DNA of 64,000 nucleotides from Owenia fusiformis (taxonomy: Eukaryota; Annelida; Polychaeta; Sabellida; Oweniidae). The notes beneath the pieces are model-generated. The model did not search any database. It was not told the origin of the DNA and was given only the letters and a program-made list of their open reading frames with translations. The DNA lies in the NCBI GenBank assembly GCA_903813345.2, contig CAIIXF020000005.1, positions 16,187,375 through 16,251,374 on the forward strand, given 5' to 3'. The position numbers were made by a program, and so were the translations under genes. Below, piece by piece: positions 60,301 to 64,000 of the stretch; position 1 is the first letter of the stretch; each line of letters begins with the position of its first letter.

Positions 60301-63300
60301 AGAAATTGGTGAAGTTATCAAGGATTCAAAGTGCCAAAATGGGGAAAAAAATGTTTAAATTCTCCAGAATAATAAAAATAGTGAGCATAAAATTAGAAAA
60401 ATAATACACGATGCGTGCATTATTGTAAAAATCTTTTGTTTTCCTCAAATACAGCATACACTTAACTTTGGGTATTTTTAGAAAACAAGGAATCATATGA
60501 ACACAAAATTGAAACAATTTTTGTCAAGAGATGTCATCAGTCATATACATGTATCTCATTCTGCCTTTAAGATATTTTTAAATCAACCTCTCAATAATAT
60601 AATTAAAAAAATATTGAGGCACTTGTAACTAACTACCCTTTGCATTCGTTCAACTTCACTTCTCAAAAGAGAGCTTCGTCTTCACTCTTTCAGTTTTCAA
60701 TAAATCTTTGAACTGATCAAGGTAATCAGATTTTGTTGTCAAACTACGGACCGCTTTCTAAACACAGTCATATTCTCTGATGGCAGAGGGTAGTTTACAA
60801 GACTCTGCGCACAAGGTAGTAACTAACACTATCGACGGAACTTCATACTAAATATCAAGACTTGCGAAGTGCTCATAGTCACAGAAACATGGAAACCATT
60901 ACTCATACTTCTTTCCATAATATGTAAACATCGTCAGGGACATGACAAGATTGTAAGCATATTCTGCATATTCCTAAGAAATCCTGTCTCTAGAAGCAAG
61001 CAATAAAACAATGCAGTATGTGTAAACATCCAATCTCATACATCAAGAATGGATTATGTCTTACATTGAACAGTGGAACAGCAAAGATCTTGAAATAGTC
61101 AAAATGAATAAAATCTCACTATTGGTCCAAAACATCATTTTTTCTCTACACTTTTGGCTAGTTCCCTAGCTTGCCTTCTTTGTGCATCTATATATACTGT
61201 CACAGTGTAAACATGCGTTTTACCAGGGGATTGCTGCAAGTGTCATTGGATCTCCCTCTCCTCCAATTGAGTTTTTTCCTCCTCACTTTTTTATTAATTT
61301 ATCATTTTTCAAATTTGCCTAATGAATATTTTGCCTCATTTTCTTTTTGACACTTCCCCTTGGTGTTAATTTCACTTTGTTAAACAGTTCAAGGACACCG
61401 CTATTCATTACTAGAGAATAAACTGTAGAGATATTAAATGTAAAGAAGTATTACATTTTAAATATATAATAGCCATAGGTGGATTATAAAAATAATTGAT
61501 CTCTTAACCTCCCACACAATCCTCTTCATAATTCACCCATTCAAAATTAGCAATTTCATTGTTCAATGTTTCAAGTCAGTTAAACATTTCTTACTGATCA
61601 AATCTTTTTCAAAATAATATGTAAGTACTTTACGCACATCTTCCATTTAATAGATTTATGTTCATATATTGGCTAGGTTCCAAGACTCCCAGGGCTGGTG
61701 GTGTAGGAGATGCATCTACCTAAATAACTTTTCCGAGAAATTTTCATTCAAGATGACACCTACTGTCATGTTACCCTAAAGCATCTCCTGATGCGGTTAT
61801 GACTCCTACATTGACTTCCTCCAAGACTCTTCCTCTTTATTAATTTTTTCCTTGCCTGTGTTAATAATTTCATTGATGATTTTAGTTGACTTACCCTCCC
61901 ACTCACCAAAGGTATGGCTAGACAGACAATTTCATTTTCAACACCAAATACTTCTAATTCCACAAGCAATGTACGATGCCATACCAAACCTTCAATCAAT
62001 ACATGGTCAAATAGCCATACTCTAATATATAAAAAATAAAGTTAGAAATGAACCCATACAAAAATTTGTGTACAATGCTAAGTCATTTATCAATAACAGG
62101 CCAAAACCATGACATATTACTAAAATGACCCCAAATCAAATCAGGCACAAATGAATTCAGAAAGGATTATGACAACTAACATACAATGGGGTTTCTATAG
62201 AGTAGATGACCATACCAGAAAACAAAATAAGTTATCATGCTGTAGAGGTTATAAAGGACATAAAGAAAATTAACTAGAAAACAGCAATTCCAGAGTAGCA
62301 AATCCCACAAAAACATGTTTTGATAAATAGCGGTTATCTTGAAAATTTATTTTTCAACAGTGCTCATTTGTCCCTAGGTATCAGCATATAAAATTCCACT
62401 CGTATTTAAGTTATCAAAGATTATGGTTTTATACAGGGTGGTCCAAAAAATCATTTACATTTTTGACAACATAGTAATTTCTAACAACAGGAAAATTTCC
62501 CAATTATTTCATAGTCCTACAGACATGTAAGTTTTGTGTGGTTAAGTTTTATTTTGATATACCTCCGTAAAGAGAGCACAGGCCAATAGTTTGTAATGTG
62601 CTCAATCCAAGCTCTTCGGCGCTGAATTGCTGTAGTTTTATTGCACATTTAAGTTTGTAATGACCATCAACAAATAGAAAATGCACTTTTTTGGTCAGGT
62701 TTAGTCTTCTGAGAATCAGCATCAAACATGTGATGTAGAGAGGTTTACTGATATGTCAAAATGGCGATACTGGCCTGATCTGGTTTAATTTGAGGATGCT
62801 AATAGATGTTCATTTCCTGTGAACATGGACTGATACTTTTTTTTACGAAAATTAGCAGCCACTTTGAAATTCAGTGGCCCAAAGCTTCTATGTCCATAGG
62901 CCTCAGCATATAAAATCTGAATCAAATTCATCTGCTGGTATTTGAGTTCATATACCAGTAGACGGATATCTGACAGATGAATGGAGAGACAGACAAATGG
63001 ACAGACAACTTCTCTATATCCCTAAGAAATTTGTTCAGTGAGATAATTTAATCTCAAACAGTTTTGATGTATTATCTAATCATTGCAAATTCATCATTTT
63101 TATGTACGGTATTTCAAAAGCATATGACATACTCCATTGTCATGAAACTTAAGACCTTAAAAGGGGGTCAAATAAAAGCAATTTATATAATTCAAAACGG
63201 TAAACTGCTTTGTTATGGTATCTAAGACCTTTCATTTATGGTGATATAAAAGGTTATGTACTGCATTGCCATGATAAAAAGGCATAAAAAGGTGTGCCAA

Positions 63301-63761
63301 ATTAAACCAGTTACAACAATATTTCAAAGGGTATACTGCGTTTCTAAGACACCCAAGACCTCATCTAAGTTGTCATTGTATCTATATATCTTTGGTTATT
63401 TTAAAAATATATTGCCACACTACTTGAGCAATTGTATTAACATATTAATTGATTAATTGTTATAAAATGTTATTAATAGAAGCTATGCAGTGGTTCGTGG
63501 CTGCCGAGGATGTCTTTTTATTTTGGAGGACTATACAGTGTAGCTGCCATAACCTAGCTATAGAGCAAATGTCATTTATTTTTTGCCTCATTTACAGAAA
63601 GGATTTGTCTCACTGCTATTCTTTTGTAAAATTCTCACTATGACAGTTTTCATACATAACAATACAGTAATGGATTACCAACCTTTACTTCCAGAAATTT
63701 TGGAGGGTTGACTGTTTCTGGTAGGTCAGATAGCTTGTAGAAATTCCTATCAAACAAGTAC
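42166..63761 (-). CDS. JmjC (JMJD8-like) domain protein with C-terminal TPR repeats; 3' eight exons
   Basis: Eight exons (63761-63683, 57198-57057, 52403-52294, 49047-48945, 46479-46369, 44164-44019, 42699-42559, 42312-42166) join without a frame break into the last 325 residues of a protein. Residues 1-67 run nearly colinear with human JMJD8 as I remember it (LF..NF...PP.F...GFHKH, then GQKRWFLYPP against GRKRWFLYPP). The JmjC/cupin core is residues 27-130. Candidate Fe(II) ligands are His48 and Asp50 in HKHVD and His116 in PEGYYHATLN. From residue 183 to 317 there are four TPR-like helix pairs (for example YYTKALTLNPNNWDVHAYFG). Likely role: Fe/2-oxoglutarate hydroxylase with a protein-interaction tail; substrate and cell location are unknown. 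The N-terminus lies beyond the right edge. No AATAAA or ATTAAA is seen in the 200 bases after the stop. Confidence 0.88.
42559..42699 (-). CDS. JmjC-TPR protein, TPR exon 2
   Basis: A 141-nt exon between tttcag| and AGGAAG|gtacat, 47 codons in phase 0-0. It encodes KKDYSKTELYYTKALTLNPN, NWDVHAYFGDYFYERANWKK and ASEMYRK. It carries helix B of TPR 2, with the signature ALTLNPN...A, and most of TPR 3. Confidence 0.93.
42822..43845. mobile_element. Fold-back element with roughly 390-bp arms and GGGGGGG tracts, in last-but-one JmjC intron
   Basis: Left end: tcacgcccggtgatcgta then atggatggagggggggatta. Right end: taatccccccctccatcc, then tacgatcaccgggcgtga. The arms match over about 390 bp, including cgatttctgcaagaaaactc, gcgcatcatcaccaatgtgc and ttttgtataacgcatgg. 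Further ggatggagggggggat units sit at the inner edges (43211-43250 and 43420-43455). The loop is about 200 bp with no transposase. Confidence 0.92.
44019..44164 (-). CDS. JmjC-TPR protein, TPR exon 1
   Basis: A 146-nt exon between tttgtag| and ACAAAG|gttagt. It completes Gly182 and encodes NTEILFKLARVYNKKGDTET, AISYYTEVIDRDVYFICAYI and ELAAIFTK. The pattern LA.VY...GD...AI.YY.E.I is a typical TPR, followed by helix A of the second. It ends in phase 0. Confidence 0.92.
44262..44437. repeat. MITE-like AGTAAA-family repeat, copy 3
   Basis: The text cgtcttagtgaacacctctc, cttcaagatatatttca and tgtgttcacaatatac corresponds to copies at 1454 and 2340. Its end (tttaactgta) directly abuts the next element. 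Confidence 0.7.
44438..45069. mobile_element. TIR element of 632 bp with TA flanks
   Basis: The left end CAGGGTGTCAAATGGCGTTG + TGCCCCC and the right end (gggggcacaacgccattt + gacaccctg) are inverted repeats, both flanked by TA. The subterminal agaaagagcattcaattctt / aagaattaaatgctctttcc also inverts. A 72-codon ORF at 44591 shows no transposase motif. Tc1/mariner-type non-autonomous element by target and size. Confidence 0.88.
45097..45265. repeat. Short MITE with GGGCGTAG / CTACGCC ends
   Basis: It starts atgggcgtagcgc and ends ccctacgccaatgac, giving an imperfect inverted repeat about 165 bp apart. Similar ends (GGCGTAGCCAG) occur at 470 and 38740-39010. Confidence 0.55.
45797..46132. mobile_element. 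MULE-like MITE, copy 2
   Basis: Homologous to 9906-10284 through cacttcttaagagagcttcc, ctctgaactcaccgagtcaa, ccattgattggttgagaaaa and ctactaggcagagggtagtc. The ends are decayed and no 9-bp duplication is clear. Confidence 0.85.
46369..46479 (-). CDS. JmjC-TPR protein, linker exon between JmjC and TPR parts
   Basis: A 111-nt exon between cttgtag| and CCAG|gtatgg. It completes His145, encodes GYLQDVLQNGTLSEAEVHRN then LKLQEETLLRLNKMFP, and leaves one base. The segment is predicted helical and leads directly into the TPR repeats. Phases agree with both neighbours. Confidence 0.88.
46490..48940. other. JmjC gene intron, mostly unremarkable
   Basis: It contains the TTTGGGATAGTTGGGG dispersed repeat at 47090-47200 and diverged pieces at 48400-48440 and 48680-48760. 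Nothing coding is recognised. Confidence 0.45.
48945..49047 (-). CDS. JmjC-TPR protein, distal-histidine exon
   Basis: A 103-nt exon between atatag| and AAAC|gtaagc. It encodes PEGYYHATLNIGNTIAVGIQ and then KLEAMTNSEKLFYK, leaving one base. PEGYYHATLN is the classic cupin-8 segment (P..W.HA..N in relatives) that supplies the third iron ligand, the His at residue 116. Confidence 0.93.
49343..49684. mobile_element. MULE-like MITE, copy 3
   Basis: It starts TACCCTTTACATTCGTTCGA and ends CTCTGCATGCAGGGTA. It shares agagagcttcgtct, attaaatctcggaactca and taggcggagtgtagttta. The flanks do not show a clear duplication. Confidence 0.87.
49690..50990. other. JmjC gene intron, nothing recognised
   Basis: Short ORFs at 50408-50875 overlap on both strands and have no domain features. 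ccttccacccctgc / tgggtggaaggggttgaa at 50468 and 50533 form a short hairpin. Confidence 0.4.
51000..52270. repeat. Two diverged copies of a dispersed repeat
   Basis: Copy A (51040-51215) and copy B (52100-52265) share aaggcat.tc.aataactg, cactaatct.aga, tcagtcaat, cca.gggt.tg and gaaacatgttttt. Copy B contains ctttgaaaat / attttcaaag, suggesting a folded core. Confidence 0.6.
52294..52403 (-). CDS. JmjC-TPR protein, JmjC exon 3
   Basis: A 110-nt exon between gttcag| and TATGTG|gtaatt. It completes Gly74 and encodes VQPGFSQIDWFRKVYPNLTK then DLPTECVHNAGEIFYV, ending in phase 0. It matches JMJD8 ...W....YP.L......EC...AGE..Y, the strand that leads into the distal metal-binding histidine. Confidence 0.92.
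52410..53825. other. JmjC gene intron, nothing coding
   Basis: A partial ...TTTTGGGATCTATAGGG... dispersed repeat lies near 53085-53170 and a gggtgtagccagcaaatctc fragment at 52547. The stretch 52860-53010 is rich in GGGCC / GGCCC words. Confidence 0.45.
53830..54735. repeat. Composite of ATGGCNGCCATTTT repeats with GACGG-tract ends
   Basis: Repeated aaaatggcagccatttt and attttgaaaatcgttctcga blocks lead to two terminal segments. One is at 54455-54545 (ggatggacagacggacat ... cactatgtggtggggacata). One is at 54650-54732 (ggacggacgaacggatgg ... cttcgttcggtgggataatt), which matches the endings at 20219 and 63010. Confidence 0.8.
54740..55740. other. JmjC gene intron, nothing recognised
   Basis: No exon, repeat or RNA gene identified. 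Confidence 0.35.
55747..56628 (+). mobile_element. Decayed Tc1/mariner-type transposon with long TIRs
   Basis: The left end TA|CAGAGTGGCTCGATAAAA and the right end (ttttattgagtcacactg|TA) invert. The match continues inward for about 200 bp (caccagcagattcaaaat, catgattgactgcaaaggac, ccacttctcagtgg-like text on the other side). A transposase remnant is between the arms. At about 880 bp it is probably internally deleted. Confidence 0.8.
56085..56325 (+). pseudogene. Transposase C-terminal remnant (Tc1/mariner superfamily)
   Basis: The frame starting near 56095 reads SPDLNPP, then shifts into CSHLKIKVFTTLPTDLNETY and QRIIDIVSAVRKD. SPDL.P.DF.LW.HLK..VF...P..L.E...RI is the C-terminal end of the DDE domain and following helix in mariner-like transposases. 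The shift between SPDLNPP and the HLK part breaks the frame, and the rest of the catalytic domain is missing. Confidence 0.72.
57057..57198 (-). CDS. JmjC-TPR protein, metal-binding JmjC exon
   Basis: A 142-nt exon between ctttcag| and GGAG|gtatgt, starting in phase 0 and leaving one base. It encodes ESKDDSIFFLGSSKSGVGFH, KHVDAWNGLVFGQKRWFLYP and PYKTPPG. The HxD pair (HVD) and the G.KRWFLYPP strand are hallmarks of the cupin-8/JmjC fold. This is the strongest family evidence in the gene. Confidence 0.93.
57205..60630. other. JmjC gene intron, mostly unremarkable
   Basis: It holds three short tandem copies of tttggacatttggtatgg + cattggtcctata at 58450-58530. No exon is recognised; ORFs at 58758 and 59426 have no domain features. 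Confidence 0.45.
60634..60818. mobile_element. MULE-like MITE, copy 4 (internally deleted), 9-bp target duplication
   Basis: It starts TACCCTTTGCATTCGTTCAA and ends ctctgcgcacaaggta, with gtaactaac directly on both sides. It is about 185 bp, half the size of copy 1. The perfect duplication supports the boundaries of the whole family. Confidence 0.9.
60820..61895. other. JmjC gene intron, nothing recognised
   Basis: No exon or repeat identified. Confidence 0.35.
61901..62015 (-). other. Unassigned open segment between JmjC exons (possible cryptic exon)
   Basis: On the minus strand a tattagag acceptor-like site is followed by an open stretch reading VWLFDHVLIEGLVWHRTLLV, ELEVFGVENEIVCLAIPL, and then gtgagt. 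It could splice in only if the 63.7-kb exon used its GTTG|gtaatc donor; phase would then be kept. Colinearity of the flanking exons with JMJD8 argues that the main transcript skips it. I do not recognise the sequence. Confidence 0.25.
62280..63045 (+). repeat. Dispersed element with GACAGAC-tract end, copy 3, with inserted TIR fragment
   Basis: It starts gaaaacagcaattccaga.. (compare agaaaaacagcaactcaacg at 53730) and ends gacagacaaatggacagaca + ttctctatatccctaag...gataattt. At 62434 the text tacagggtggtccaaaaaat looks like one end of a Tc1/mariner element (TA then CAGGGTGGTCC); the matching end was not found. Confidence 0.65.
63683..63761 (-). CDS. JmjC-TPR protein, first exon in window
   Basis: A 79-nt exon after ttttag|, with one base completing an upstream split codon and then YLFDRNFYKLSDLPETVNPP plus KFLEVK. 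It aligns with the JMJD8 stretch just before the metal-binding strand. The donor is ambiguous: AAG|gttggt (used here) or, six bases earlier, GAA|gtaaag. Both leave phase 0 and differ only by the residues VK. A third donor, GTTG|gtaatc, would change the phase. No further exon is seen in the last 240 bases of the window. Confidence 0.8.
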
Positions 63762-64000
63762 CTAAAATAAAAGTGAATAGAAAAGATATTCATTTAATAA
63801 ATGAGCCACAACATTGAAAAAATGCTCTTATCACAGATTTTTTCAATATTTTGATTTTTTGTTTATATTAAAAACACAATGAGTCCTTTCAAATGAGCCA
63901 TGGCTTAAATGTCTTAACAATTTTTCTTTACAGATATAGACCATATCTGTTTTCCTGTCACGTGTTGAGGCTCAAATGAATGATTTAAAGGAAGGTTGGG

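Overview
This is eukaryotic, intron-rich, AT-rich animal nuclear DNA, and almost all of it is intron and repeat. No bacterial-style operons, rRNA, tRNA or CRISPR arrays are visible. Two host genes can be read through short exons with consensus splice sites and consistent reading phase, both on the minus strand and in tandem. The invertebrate-type synapsin N-terminus, together with dispersed elements ending in GACGGACGG tracts and a ...CCTATATCCC...GGGATAATTA tail of a kind I associate with molluscan genomes, suggests a lophotrochozoan, most likely a mollusc. That assignment is inference.

Left half (829-33795, minus): the first four coding exons of a synapsin gene. They encode the short N-terminal A domain with its basic phosphorylation site, a Ser/Pro-rich linker, and the start of the C (ATP-grasp) domain. 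The gene leaves the window at the left edge. Its introns are about 3.9, 16.6 and 12.0 kb and are full of mobile-element remnants and tandem arrays. These include a 13-unit roughly 140-bp array (4.7-6.6 kb), a 10-unit roughly 121-bp array (26.2-27.3 kb), a Harbinger-like DNA transposon derivative (15.8-17.5 kb), and a piggyBac-type MITE carrying a nested MITE (9.85-10.56 kb).

Middle (34-42 kb): the intergenic region between the synapsin 5' end and the 3' end of the next gene. It holds a three-copy tandem duplication, two large fold-back elements and two copies of a 410-bp TIR element, but no recognisable gene.

Right half (42166-63761, minus): eight 3'-terminal exons of a gene encoding a JmjC/cupin-8 oxygenase domain most like JMJD8, joined in frame to four C-terminal tetratricopeptide (TPR) repeats. 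Its 5' end lies beyond the right edge. Human JMJD8, as I remember it, has no TPR repeats, so this architecture is the most interesting coding observation here. The introns hold a 1-kb fold-back element with G-rich tracts, a decayed Tc1/mariner copy with long TIRs, MITEs with 9-bp target duplications, and other TIR elements.

The two genes show no sequence sign of working together. Synapsin is a synaptic-vesicle phosphoprotein; the JmjC-TPR protein is probably an Fe(II)/2-oxoglutarate oxygenase. Exon boundaries were placed by hand from GT/AG sites, phase continuity and remembered family sequences, so they may be off by a base or two. Repeat boundaries are approximate unless a target duplication is stated.
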